DNA of 64,000 bases from NCBI RefSeq assembly GCF_000001735.4, contig NC_003076.8:5270001-5334000 (forward strand), in the 5' to 3' direction. The notes under the pieces were generated by a model. The model did no database searches. It saw nothing but the letters and a program-made list of their open reading frames with translations, and had not been told where the DNA came from. Every line of letters starts with the position of its first letter. The first letter of the stretch is position 1. Positions 33,394 through 45,496 of this stretch are shown piece after piece. The position numbers and the translations under genes are program-made. Origin of the DNA: Arabidopsis thaliana. Lineage: Eukaryota; Streptophyta; Magnoliopsida; Brassicales; Brassicaceae.

Positions 33394-35944
33394 ATGTCGA
33401 TGGCTTTGCTTTTGACATCGCCGGCTATGAAGCAGAAGCCGGCGGTGATAACTTCTCCTCGCCGTGGTTCTTCTCCTTCTCGTCGTCTTCGAGTTTCTTG
33501 TGTTACCACAAACCCTGCTAGGTAACGATTTATTATTCGCTTTCTTTTTAATTATGTTAGATCTTCGATTTCATTTCTATAGTTTTTTTTTTTTTTTTTG
33601 GTAGTAGAGATGTATATGAATTTGCGTTTTCGTTGTCTTCTATTTATCATGTGATTATGCGGGATCTAAATCGTTAATCCGTCGTTTTCTTAACACATAT
33701 AGATTATTTAAATCTATTTCGCTCGCAGTTACTTTAAAAGTTTTTTACTGGCTATTAGTTTAACGATTTATGTCATTTTTTTATTTGCAAGATTTTGTTG
33801 ATTCACGAGTCTTAATGTTTATTAACATGATGAGCATTCATTAGTGCTATGTCCAATGAGACTATAATACTACTTTCTTAAAGACATTGGATTCCATGTA
33901 TCTTCGTTAATCCCATTATTCATATTCGTATCATGATATAAACTTTTTTTTTGGTCCACCTGAAAACTTTTCTATATTGCAGAATCACTACACTTTTTTT
34001 ATGTACACTTTATGAGTGTGTATGCATAAGTTGGTGATTGGTTTCACACGGATCATGACATTAGCTAGGTGACCTTAAGATCCTATATAGAGAGATAAGT
34101 TTGGTTGATTCCCTTATACAGATATTATTTGAGTAAACTTTAATCATTTTATGCTTGAACTTAAAATCGTTTAATTTGTTTCTTTTTCTTTTTGTTTTTC
34201 TGTTTTTGGGTTCATACTGAGACATAAAATCGTTTATTTAAGTAAACTTTTTCTTGTCAGACAAAGTACGATTCTACTTTTAAAAGGCTGGGTTGTTTTT
34301 CACAATTTTATTTTTACCCCACCATGCAAAATTATTGAACAAACGTACGTTGTTGTTTTTTTGTTTGTATTTGGTAAAATATTGTACATACGTTAGTTGA
34401 CATATTAAAATCAATATACACATCAACAACATCCAAAATTCCAATCTGGTTATGGTGACACAACGTCTTCAAATAAAAACGATGGGACTAATAGACCAAT
34501 CAATATCATCACAATTTTATATATATAAAATGAATACATTTCATAATTCTTTAAATAAAACTATAGAAATACAACGGAGTTGTTTTTTTAAGGGAGTTTA
34601 TGTTAAAATTACATGTTGTGAAAGAATACGTATATATAACCACCACATTTATAGAGTTTACTGTAATTGTACTATTATTAACCCTTTTTATAGTTTTGTA
34701 CTATAAAAAGATATCGCAAATCTTTTTTAACACGTATCCATGACTAATATCTGTTTGGTATTAAAATTTGTTCACCTCTTTTTTTTGTAGGAAGAAAAAC
34801 GAAACATGCAATCATTTTCGACCTATCAAAGAAGTAAATAACCAATTAACACACACAATACCACAGGAGAAGCTTGAGATCTTCAAATCAATGGAAAATT
34901 GGGCAGAACAAAAACTACTACCTTATCTCAAACCGGTAGAAGATTCATGGCAACCACAAGACTTCTTACCTGCGCCAGAGAACGACGACGAATTCTACGA
35001 CCGAGTAAAAGAGATCAGAGAAAGAACAAAAGAGATACCTGACGATTACTTTGTAGTTCTTGTGGGAGATATGATCACAGAAGAAGCACTTCCAACGTAT
35101 CAAACGACGTTAAACACACTAGACGGTGTTAAGGATGAAACCGGTGGGAGTTTATCGCCGTGGGCTGTGTGGATTAGAGCCTGGACGGCGGAGGAAAACC
35201 GTCACGGTGACTTACTCAACAAGTATCTTTATCTAACTGGTCGTGTTGATATGCGACATGTTGAGAAGACTATACAATATCTTATTGGTTCTGGTATGGT
35301 AAGTATTTCACATTTATCGTTACTATTGATTTGGTTACATTATTAATATTTTTTTTGGCAACGTTACGTTTTAGGATTCGAAATTTGAGAACAATCCATA
35401 CAATGGATTCATCTACACATCATTCCAAGAGCGAGCAACATTCATCTCTCACGGCAACACGGCTAGGCTAGCCACAACATACGGCGATGTTACCCTCGCG
35501 AAGATCTGCGGCACAATCGCTGCCGACGAGAAGCGACACGAGACGGCGTACACGAAGATAGTGGAGAAGCTATTCGAGATCGACCCTGACGGATCTGTTC
35601 AGGCGTTAGCGAGTATGATGAAGAAACGGATCACAATGCCGGCTCATCTTATGCACGACGGAAGAGATAACGATTTGTTTGATCATTACGCCGCCGTGGC
35701 GCAGCGGATTGGAGTTTACACGGCGGCGGATTACGCTGGGATACTTGAGTTTCTGTTGCGGCGGTGGAAGGTGGAGAGTTTGGGATTGGGGTTATCAGGA
35801 GAAGGAAGGAGAGCACAGGAGTACTTGTGCACCTTGCCGCAGAGGATCAAGAGGTTAGAGGAAAGAGCTAATGATAGGGTCAAACTTGTGTCAAAACCTT
35901 CTGTTTCGTTTAGCTGGGTTTTTGGTAGAGATGTGAAACTATAG
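33394..35944 (+). CDS. AAD3: Plastidial stearoyl-ACP desaturase 3
   Basis: Three exons, 33394-33521, 34791-35298 and 35375-35944, give 401 residues. The soluble plastid diiron enzyme puts a cis double bond into acyl-ACP (normally 18:0 to 18:1 delta-9) using ferredoxin and oxygen. The first ~45 residues (S/R/P-rich) are a transit peptide split by a 1269-base intron. Iron ligands are visible in the two classic motifs, EENRHGD and DEKRHE, together with the upstream TEEALP glutamate. The C-terminus [11 protein letters not shown] is complete. Close paralogue AAD1 lies downstream on the same strand; the pair look like a tandem duplication. This copy lacks the last intron of AAD1. Probably At5g16230. 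Actual chain-length preference cannot be read from sequence. Confidence 0.95.
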
Positions 35945-36980
35945 ATAGATATTTAAAATAACAAACAAACAAAAAAAAACCAAACAAATATAAATAAATA
36001 AATTATGTTTGTGATCAGGTTGCAAGTTGTCACTTGTGAATGTGAGTAACCAAACTATATAGTATATTTTAATAATTTTATATGGACATCTCACAAGTTT
36101 TCATTTATTCACCACTATATCCATCTTTTATTAACTTTATAATGTTTTGATCAGTCTTGAAACAACAATGAGGATAATTATAACAATGTTGATCTTCTGT
36201 CTATCCCAGTCGAGCCAGTTTGATCGGCTTCACGATTGTTAAACCATATCTCGTGTGAACAACTTGAACACCGGTAAAACGATTGATTCAATGATGGATA
36301 TCATGATTCATTGTGTAATGTCTTTCGACAATTGAATAAATCCACTACTAGTTGAGAGTCTCTTTTGAAGATGACACATCTATTAATAACCCATATTGTT
36401 TGCAAAGCATGGAGCTAGGAGCATGGTCACAACTATTAAGAGATTGTAGTTGCATGCAGCCGTGATGACATAAAGACTTGGAGAAATTCGTGTCATAAGA
36501 AGAGTTTATTGTTATGAGTTATGACGACAATTCAGTGACACATGAATTGTTTTGTACCGTCATACTAAAAGATCTTTGTCGCGTAATATGATTTTGCTTT
36601 GACAGCATGATTACAATACGACAAGCATTTTTTGCGTTTCAAGCTGCAGCGGCCCATGGGCCTCTTTAACAAATAACGACAGAAGTAGACAAAACAGGTA
36701 AAGAAAATGGCAGTGATGTAATAAAAAAAACCTAGAAGGGACATTTAAGAGACTTTCAAACAGAGTCGTTTATGCAATAAATGCACACACACTTGCTGAA
36801 ATAATCACGTTCCAGAGAGTTTTCTGAAATTGATCGTTTTGGTTCTTCACCTTTCCTTTTCTTTGCTTTCTGCTTCCTCCCTTAAATACATTTCACTCTG
36901 TTATCATCGATTTTTTTTTCTTATATCTCAATCTTATTTTGTTTGTCTTTTCTCCATTTTTGTTTCGTTAAGAAGAAACA
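35945..36980. other. Spacer between the tandem desaturase genes
   Basis: Holds the AAD3 3' UTR on the left and the AAD1 promoter and leader on the right, with a pyrimidine-rich stretch around 36840-36965. No other coding sequence or RNA gene is supported. Confidence 0.5.
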
Positions 36981-39639
36981 ATGGTTATGGCTATGGATCG
37001 GATCGCTTTGTTCTCTTCCTCATCATCTGTTTATCATCACGGTTCTTCTCATTCTCATGGCTCCAAATCTTCCAGAGTTTTCACTATTCGTTCCGACTCT
37101 ACGTGAGTTTCTCTCTTCATTTCCAGAAATTCTGTTTATTTTTCTGTTTCCCCAAAATTTTCCTGATTTTGAGGTTTCGTTCTTTCTGGGGTTTAAGTTT
37201 GTTCAGCGATGATCATTATTAACATTGGCTTTTTATATGCAATCTCCTGCTTCTATCAAATTTGTATTTAAATGCAGATTTATTTCGTTCTGTGATTACT
37301 AATCTAAAGCATTGGCTTTTGATCATACGCTTGTGTGTGCTCTGTTCTTACGTATTGCTTAAAATGATCATTATATTTATAGTTAGTTACTTTTATTTAA
37401 AGCATTATAGTTACTTTTATCATATATATCTTCTCAGTTTGTTTTCTGCTGAAGCTATGGACATGTCACATGTTTGCGATCACATGTTTGACATCGCAAA
37501 ACTCTTAATTTTTGCATTTAAAAAAAAAATCTGATAGGGAAATTGCAATCTTTGTCTTTCTTGTACAATTCAGTATTTGTAATCACTAGTTTATGGAGTA
37601 TATGCATGCATGGATTGTTCCCTTTTTTTGACTAAACTATTATTTAATTTGGTTGTTGGCCTATCAGGCTACAATGTTCCATCAATGCTTTCTTAATTGA
37701 TTGCTAGTGTAAGTCTTTTTAAAATCAAATCACATTCCACATAAATTGGTTAAGGCTTTTTAATATTGTCTTGACTTTTTGTAGATTGCGTTTACTCTAT
37801 GTTTATGCATATGCACACATCTATGTATGTGTTTATATGCACTGTAGTTGGTCAAGTTAGGTCTGAAATGTTTTTGCTTGTTGTTTTGGTGATACTGTTT
37901 TGGTCAGAAGAAATTTTGATTTAGAGCATGCTTTGTCTTGTAGTACTGCAAGTGCCTTCACTGTTGTTATATCATCTATGATGAACACTGAATCACACAT
38001 TAGCTTGTCTTTTTCTTTTAAGAAACTGATTATTCTCGTGTTGGGATATCTCCTTTTTGGAGGTGTCTTAAAGACTATAACTTGTTTGCAGTTGGTTACC
38101 TGAATAACACGAAACCCTATCATCTAATTCTGGTGGCTGTGTTAAATGTTAATTATAACAGTATTTTCAGTCTCTCAAGTTTCTTATTCTATTGATCATT
38201 TTGGAATCTTCTTTAATGGAAAAATTGCAGAGCGGTTGGAAGGAAACTGTATATTCCTCCTCGAGAGGTTCATCTTCAAGTGAAGTATTCAATGCCACCA
38301 CAAAAGCTGGAGATTTTCAAGTCCTTAGAAGGATGGGCTAATGACAACTTGTTGGCTTACTTAAAACCTGTTGAGAAATCATGGCAACCAACTGATTTTC
38401 TCCCTGAACCTGAGTCAGAAGGATTCTATGACCAAGTTAAGGAGTTAAGAGAAAGGTGTAAGGAGCTCTCTGATGACTACCTTATAGTGCTTGTTGGTGA
38501 TATGATCACAGAGGAAGCACTTCCGACTTATCAGACCATGATTAATACATTGGACGGGGTTAGAGATGAGACGGGAGCAAGTCCAACTCCTTGGGCAGTA
38601 TGGACTAGGGCATGGACTGCGGAAGAGAATAGACATGGTGATCTTCTTAACAAGTACCTTTATCTGTCTGGACGAGTAGACATGAGACAGATTGAAAAAA
38701 CTATTCAATACCTCATTGGTTCTGGAATGGTAAGCTCCTTTAGTATAATAATATGGCTAGCTTTTCTTATAAAGGCTAAACCTACAAGTCTCTTTTTTTG
38801 GTCGTATTGATTGTGTTTTGTTTTGTAGGATCCAAAAACTGAAAACAATCCTTACTTGGGATTCATATATACTTCTTTTCAAGAAAGAGCTACATTCATC
38901 TCCCATGGAAACACTGCTAGACTGGCAAAGGATCTTGGAGACTTGACACTTGGGAAGATTTGTGGCACCATTGCTGCTGATGAGAGGCGCCATGAACACG
39001 CCTACACCAAGATTGTAGAGAAGCTCTTTGAAATTGATCCTGATACCACAGTCGTGGGCTTTGCTGACATGATGAGGAAAAAGATCTCGATGCCTGCTCA
39101 TTTGATGTATGATGGTCGTGATGATAATCTATTTGATCACTTCTCGTCCGTGGCCCAGAGGCTTGGTGTCTACACTGCCAAGGACTATGCTGATATACTG
39201 CAACATCTTGTGGAAAGGTGGAATGTGGAGAAGTTGTCAGACCTTTCTAGTGAAGGAAACAGGGCCCAGGTAACAACATTAGAACCATGAAACCGTTTTT
39301 GTTTTCTTGTTTTTGACTTGACATGAAACATCCAACTTCTATTAAGTTTGTTTACTTTGTTAAAAAACCTCACCTTGCATTAAGGAACTTACAGAACCTA
39401 TCATATCTATAATTGCATTGTAACTTCTCCTGTGCACTTGGAGATTCATCAAATTGGAATCTGAGTTCTTTACACTCTACTCTGACTTTTCGCTTTGTTT
39501 TAATGGCTTCGAACAGGACTACCTCTGTGGATTACCTGCTAGAATCCGCAAACTTGAAGAGAGGGCTCAAGGGAGAACCAAAGAAGCAGCAAAAAACATA
39601 CCATTCAGCTGGATTTTTGGTCGAGAAGTCAGGGCTTAA
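36981..39639 (+). CDS. AAD1: Plastidial stearoyl-ACP desaturase 1
   Basis: Four exons, 36981-37102, 38231-38729, 38829-39269 and 39517-39639, give 394 residues. Same enzyme class as its upstream neighbour: transit peptide rich in S and H over the first ~40 residues, split by a 1128-base intron; diiron ligand motifs TEEALP, EENRHGD and DERRHE; C-terminal [11 protein letters not shown]. From the second exon to the end it aligns with AAD3 almost without gaps, and the first two introns fall at matching positions. A fourth exon starts exactly at [10 protein letters not shown], where AAD3 runs uninterrupted. Probably At5g16240. Family: soluble acyl-ACP desaturases (SSI2/FAB2 type). Expression and substrate differences between the pair are not visible in sequence. 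Confidence 0.95.
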
Positions 39640-40263
39640 AAGAAGTAATGTTAAGCAATTAATTCTTCCATATTATAATCCCAAGCAAGCTATAAAAGAT
39701 CTTCACCAACACCTTGATGAAGAAGCCAGAAGTATGTTATGTTGGAAACGTGTGTAGATAAAGTATGTGTTAGACTTTGCTTTGTTTGGATCACTTAAAT
39801 GACTTACTCCAAAGAATTTGCTTTGTTTTGACGATTTTATTTATTTATTTCTGCACCTCTATTTGTTGCTAGTATTGAATCCACTTCTGTAATGTTTTCT
39901 CTTCTTCTGAATCCAATAAGATATTTAAAAAGTAAAATTTTGTGTTTCGTTCTCTCTACTTTCAAATTTGTTTCTTTTGTGGTTAACAGTAATTACCTCA
40001 CTTTCTTCATAAACTGGTTGATTTTGTAAAAGTTCAATTTTTATGCATCAAGTTCCTATGTTTGTGTATCCGCTTAAGGAAACGAAGTGACAAATTATAA
40101 GAAAAGACTTTATATATGTAACAGATCATTGACGAATTACATCAAACACTCAAAAAACAAATGAACAAATCACAATAATACCCACCGAAACAGAACCATA
40201 AAACCAACATTTGATATTGATCTAACTCAACAGTTCTCACCACAAAACAAAAGGACACAAACT
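39640..40263. other. Convergent spacer between AAD1 and the membrane protein gene
   Basis: Expected to hold both 3' UTRs. An open plus-strand frame running past the AAD1 stop in another frame is a shadow and is not supported. No further feature seen. Confidence 0.5.
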
Positions 40264-40815
40264 TTAAACTTGGAACGGCCATGGCCAGTCCTTCGGATTC
40301 TCCTCACTCTGAACCTTACCAGTTCTCTTCATCGCAACGCCATCACCACCATCGACATAAGCATAGTACTTCAAGAAGAAAGCACACACAAGAACGATCC
40401 AATCAAGACAAAAGATCACAATACAAAGACCACCACCGAGTTTCAAAATCACAGCAGCATCTTCCTCACGCACATACGACTTAAGACTCCCGAGGAATTT
40501 AGACGTGTTGGTGAAGATGAGAACAGAGACAGAGCCTTGGAATATAGCAGTGAGCACAGTTGCAACCATGTGAGCGGCGTACCAACGGTTTCTTCCGCAA
40601 GATGCAGCAGCGCAGCCTGAGACTGCGGCGGCGATTGTGGTGGCGTGGAGGAGGATGAGGAGGAATCCGCAGATGGAAGGGATTAGACGGAGAGAGAGTG
40701 TGAGGAAGATACAACTTGAAGCAGCGCCGAGAAGGATGTAGTTGGAGAAAAGGAAGATCTTGTGTGTATGGTAATGAGACTCTTCTACTGGTGATGAAGA
40801 AGAAATGAAACCCAT
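40264..40815 (-). CDS. Four-helix membrane protein of unknown function
   Basis: A single uninterrupted exon of 183 codons from the ATG at 40815 (MGFISSSSPVEESHYHTHK). The frame is open upstream to 40926, but the later ATG gives a start that fits the plant family better. Four hydrophobic segments are visible at about residues 20-42, 46-68, 88-112 and 134-160. The loop between the second and third carries GCAAASCGRNRWYAAHMV, a block I recall as conserved in related plant proteins. The C-terminus is acidic and ends NPKDWPWPFQV. No catalytic motif or transport signature is present. Probably At5g16250. It shares a 547-base divergent promoter with ELF9. Confidence 0.85.
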   Translation of the reverse strand: MGFISSSSPVEESHYHTHKIFLFSNYILLGAASSCIFLTLSLRLIPSICGFLLILLHATTIAAAVSGCAAASCGRNRWYAAHMVATVLTAIFQGSVSVLIFTNTSKFLGSLKSYVREEDAAVILKLGGGLCIVIFCLDWIVLVCAFFLKYYAYVDGGDGVAMKRTGKVQSEENPKDWPWPFQV

Positions 40816-41362
40816 GATGAGTTTTGAGTTTTTGAAAATTTTGGATTTTGAGAAATGGGTTTCGTTTTCTTTGATGAACAGAAGAAGAAGAAGAGTGTGT
40901 GATTCGTGGAATTGAGAAGAGCGCAACGAGTTTGTTTATGTAGAAGTTAGTGAAGAGAGAGATTGTAGAAGGTAAAGTTTCTAAATATGACCGTTGTTGA
41001 ATCTGGAACGGCTGTTTTTGTAACGGCTAGTTTGATTTTAATAAGGTGGGCCCAATGATTGATTATAATATAATAATTATAAGGTGGGCCTAGTGGGCCG
41101 TGTATTGGTCATGTTTATCCGGGTATAATATACTGTAGTAGTAATAACTATAGTGGGGCCTAATGGGCCGTGTATTTGATTCATGTTTATCCGAGACAAG
41201 GATACGATTACTCTATATCCAAACAAGGTCAGGGTCCTCTACCGTCTTCCTCCTGCTTCCGCCATTCTTCGGACTTTTCGTCGTCGTCTCTCGAACGCGT
41301 CACTCTTATAGTCGGTTTTGTCGTTGTCAGTAATTTGCGATTTTTGAAGGTTAACGAGAAAA
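40816..41362. promoter_or_regulatory. Divergent promoter of the membrane protein gene and ELF9, with TGGGCC elements
   Basis: Four TGGGCC words (41047-41052, 41085-41090, 41094-41099 and 41164-41169) match the site II element (TGGGCY) known from promoters of growth and housekeeping genes, bound by TCP factors. Two of the clusters lie in a duplicated unit of about 40 bases, at 41083-41122 and 41153-41194. Each copy reads GGGCCTARTGGGCCGTGTAT and then ends CATGTTTATCCG. Confidence 0.6.
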
Positions 41363-44300
41363 ATGTCAGACTCTGATAATCTACAGCTTCCACCATCATC
41401 GACAGGTGAGACCTTCTTCTTCTTCTTCTTCTTCTTTCGCTTATTCAAATTTCCAAGCTACGTTCTTCTTTAGTGTTTTCGCGAGACGTTTTTTTGTAAA
41501 AGTCGGTTTCGTACAAGTTTCGATAGGATTTTTGTTGGGAGGGATTTCGAATTTTTCTTATTGGTAGAGAGTTCTTAGGGTTTAGAGGAGATTGATCAGA
41601 TAATGAAAATTTGGGATGCTCATCTTTATCATCTGTATTTTGTTAATTCTAGGGGCAACAGTTGCAGCTACTGATGTTGGTTGGTACATTCTTGGTGAAA
41701 ATCAGCAGAACCTGGGCCCTTATACTTTCTCTGAGCTATGTAGTAAGTGTTCATGTTAACAGATTCCTTGTTCTAGTAAGGTTTATAAGAAATACGAGCT
41801 ATTAAGCGCTGTACTTTACTTGTTTGCTTTGATTGGGCAGACCATTTCAGGAATGGTTACCTACTAGAAACTACTCTAGTCTGGGCTGACGGAAGAAGCG
41901 AATGGCAGCCACTTTCTGCCATCCCCGATTTAATGTCAAGGATATCCGGAGCTGAGATTGCCTATCCAGCTGTAGGTAAGATCCTTCTCACCATTGCTAG
42001 ATAATTGAATTCTTGGTATTTTTTCTAGTATCCCATATTCAGGGCACTTACTATTTGGTATCTGACCAGGTTCATCTGGGTTGATAAATGGATCTAATGC
42101 TGGAACCAGGCAAGAGAAGCAAGATTATACTGGTTAGTTATTTATGTAGAAAATGAATTCTTCAATGTTATAATTTGCAAAAGTGTCGACCATGCTTACC
42201 ACGGTATGTTGTTATTGTAGCCTCTGCTAGTACTGAGGATGAATTTGAGAAATGGCAGAGAGAGATTAAAGACGCAGAAGCAGAGGCTGAAAGGTTGAAA
42301 AATGGTTCTGTCTCTGGTACTGAGCTTGTTGAAGATGATCATGAAAGGGCATCTTCACCACCTGAGGGCGAAGATGAGTTCACAGATGATGATGGAACAA
42401 AATATAAATGGGACAGAGCTCGTAGAGTATGGGTTCCTCAGGTAAGGCTTTGTTTTGTCCACCAAATCAACCATTCTTTCCCAGTTTCAACTATTTTAGT
42501 GAGCTCAGGTGTCCACCTGACTTCCAAGTCGTGAGTGGAATCATTTGTGTGTGTCATCTTGCTTGGTGGCTCATGGCTTTACCTTTTCTGAAGAAATTCT
42601 CAATTAATTTGACTATCTCCAATATTTTTATCTGTGTTTATCAAAATTGACTACCAGGAAACCTAACTAGCCTACTCATTGTATTATTTTCTCTTTACTG
42701 GTTTTGGTTTTTCCCTAAGGAGCATCTTTTGGAAGAGAAAGTAAGAACTTTTTTAATAACCTAATTGATGATGCTGTTTATTGTAGGACGATCCACCACT
42801 GGGTAGCGTTGACCCGTATGGACTCGAAGAGATGACCTTTGCTAAGGAAGACGAAGTATTTCCAACAATTAACATTCTTGATACTTCTGTTGATAAGAAG
42901 GATGCCTCTAAGGATGACGTGGCTGGTAAGAAAGAAGAAGATGGCTCTGATGAAACCGCTGAAATAAACAGTAACGGCAAGAGAAAGCTACCAGAGCCAG
43001 AAACTGAAAAGAAGGTTTTTCTTTCTTCTTCTTTTGTCTTCCTTTCGGTTTCGTAAATTAACCTTTGATTCATTTCTCTTCCTTGAGGTCATACATGTTA
43101 CGTCATGTTTGGTCTCACTTAGCTCAACCTCGAGCTGTAAGTACTGGATTTCTTGATTGTGGAGTCTTGATTTTTCTTCAGCTGCTGAATTGTAGTGGGT
43201 AAATTACTTTTTTTACTGATGTGCACATCGTAAAGGGGAAAGAAAAACCAAATTGTTCTAAGACATCATACTTATATTGGGACTAGCAGAATACCTTTAC
43301 TATTTTTTTGTATTAACTAGTAATGGTTGTTTGTGTTGTATGAATCAAAGAAACTAAAGTTGCAATTCCTCATGAAATTTTCTGCAAACGTTTCTAAGTT
43401 TCAAATTCATTTTCAGGAACCAAACAAGCCTCCAGATTCGTGGTTTGAGTTAAAAGTAAACCCACATATTTATGTTAATGGGTTGCCCGATGATGTCACC
43501 ATCGAGGAAGTAAGTTGTGGTCATACTTCTTCTACCATTATGAATATCTGAAGCTTTTAAATGGACTGATAGTAGGTATATCATTACAGGTAGCTGAAGT
43601 TTTTTCTAAGTGCGGTATAATTAAGGAGGTAAATCTCACTATCTGAAGATTCTTCCTGTGTTTTATTTTGGAATCCTGTGTAAGTATCCCCTAACAATGT
43701 GGATCTGGTAAACAATTCAGGATGACACTGGCAAGCCTCGCATAAAGCTATACAGTGACAAGGCGACAGGAAAATTAAAAGGCGATGCTCTTATCTCCTA
43801 TATGAAGGTAATGGCTATATTTGAAGTTCTGTCCTCATGGGATGCATAAGGTTATGATTTTAAACTTTGTCTATTTTTCATCTTCATGTGTATTTGTTTT
43901 TGTTTTCACTAGGAGCCCTCAGTGGATCTGGCAATTAAAATCTTAGACGGGGCTCCGTTACGTCCTGCTGATAAGCTCCTCATGTCAGTTTCTCGAGCTA
44001 AGTTCGAGCAGAAAGGTTAATACTATTGCACATTTGTTGTATAACAACTTATCGGTTATGTAAAACATCCCATCTGTGGCTTTAGTTTCGGCAATATTTT
44101 ACTTATGGTTTTTATTGGCTTTACTTTTTTTTTACTCAGGGGAGAGATTTATAACTAAGCAAACCGACAACAAGAAGAAAAAGAAGCTTAAAAAGGTCGA
44201 GCAAAAGTTGCTTGGATGGGGTACGTTTTCGCTTTCGTGTACTAAAAACTTACCTTATCTCTAGAAAGACGCATAATAGAGAAATATACTAGGAGATGCT

Positions 44301-45496
44301 AGAGATTCATTTCCTTACGACCATAGGAAGGTTTATTGTTAAAATTATAATTTCTTTTACTAGGAAAAGATGTATCTATATTGTCTGTGCTTTACCAGAT
44401 CTTTGTGGAACTCTCTAAACTTAACCATTACTTAGCAAAAAGACTGCACTAAAGACTTTTAACCTAATCAATTTTGGAAAGAAACCTTTTAATGACGAGA
44501 GTTTAGAAACACGATATAGGGGTTACAGACATATCATTCTTTTCTTATTCTTTCTGGTGACTTGTGATATCTTAACTGATGAGCGTTTCCTGTTATTGAG
44601 CCATTTTTTCCTCCTACTATGTTTATTTAGGTCAGTGGCCATTGCGGATGCATGGATCAAAAGGGAACATATAGTCATGTCAATATTATCTATTTCTGAT
44701 TATTCCTAGTTGATTTTGAGCATATTAAAATCAAAAGAAATGACCATTTTAGTTGTTGAAGTTGGAGATTGTTCCTAGTGGATTCTAAATTTTATCACAT
44801 TTCCTCTCTTTTGTTGACGTAGGTGGTACAGATGATTCTAAGGTCTCAATACCTGCAACGGTTGTTCTGCGCTACATGTTCAGTCCAGCTGAGTTGATGG
44901 TAGGTCTTGTCCAATAGTTAATATGAGAAATGTTGCTATTTTTAAGAGTAGCTGATATAGCTTTGAGCATTTACTCTGTTTGCAGGCTGATGAGGATCTG
45001 GTTGCTGAGTTAGAGGAAGACGTGAAAGAGGAGAGTTTGAAGCATGGACCGTTCGACTCAGTGAAGGTAATAATATGATTTCTTTTTATCTTAAGCTGGT
45101 GGTCTTGCTTGCTGCATATAGCTTTGTGGAAAACTTGAGATTATTTTGGAGTACCAATCGAATCTCTTCTTTACAGGTATGTGAGCATCATCCACAGGGT
45201 GTTGTTCTTGTAAGATTCAAGGATCGGAGAGATGCACAGAAATGTATAGAAGCAATGAACGGTCGATGGTACAAACTCTCCTGAGTCATCATTTCCGCCT
45301 AATTGCCATTAGAGTCGGTATTGAGTCTGATGCTTACATGTACTTCTTTCTGTTTCTGGATGAATGCAGGTATGCAAAGAGACAGATACATGCGAGCCTC
45401 GATGATGGATCAGTGAACCATGCTACAGTTAGGGATTTTGATTTGGAAGCGGAACGGTTAGATCAGTTTGCAGCTGAACTGGAAGCTGCTGAGTAA
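41363..45496 (+). CDS. ELF9: RNA-binding protein EARLY FLOWERING 9 (HTATSF1/CUS2-like)
   Basis: Fifteen exons: 41363-41405, 41653-41742, 41841-41975, 42070-42132, 42221-42441, 42787-43014, 43417-43509, 43590-43628, 43721-43807, 43913-44015, 44140-44220, 44823-44899, 44986-45066, 45177-45268 and 45370-45496, giving 519 residues. An N-terminal GYF-like domain (GWYILGENQQNLGPYTF, about residues 22-75) is followed by an acidic region. Then comes an RRM (IYVNGLPDDVTIEEVAEVF, about 265-355), a lysine-rich spacer, and a second, UHM-type RRM (about 390-495, GVVLVRFKDRRDAQKCIEAM). The layout is that of Tat-SF1/CUS2, which act on U2 snRNP; the added GYF-like domain is a plant feature as far as I recall. 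ELF9 delays flowering and promotes nonsense-mediated decay of SOC1 transcripts. Probably At5g16260. Intron 11 (44221-44822) is the longest at 602 bases. Confidence 0.93.

Noticed and set aside
36830..37222. 130-codon plus frame overlapping the first AAD1 exon
   Set aside because: Phe/Ser/Leu-rich translation of a pyrimidine-rich leader, with the real transit peptide in another frame.
39413..39757. Plus-strand open frame overlapping the end of AAD1
   Set aside because: It reads the last AAD1 exon in another frame, while the true frame gives the conserved desaturase C-terminus [11 protein letters not shown].
40816..40926. N-terminal extension of the four-helix membrane protein
   Set aside because: The frame is open, but the leader reads as a low-complexity UTR, and the ATG at 40815 gives the expected family start.
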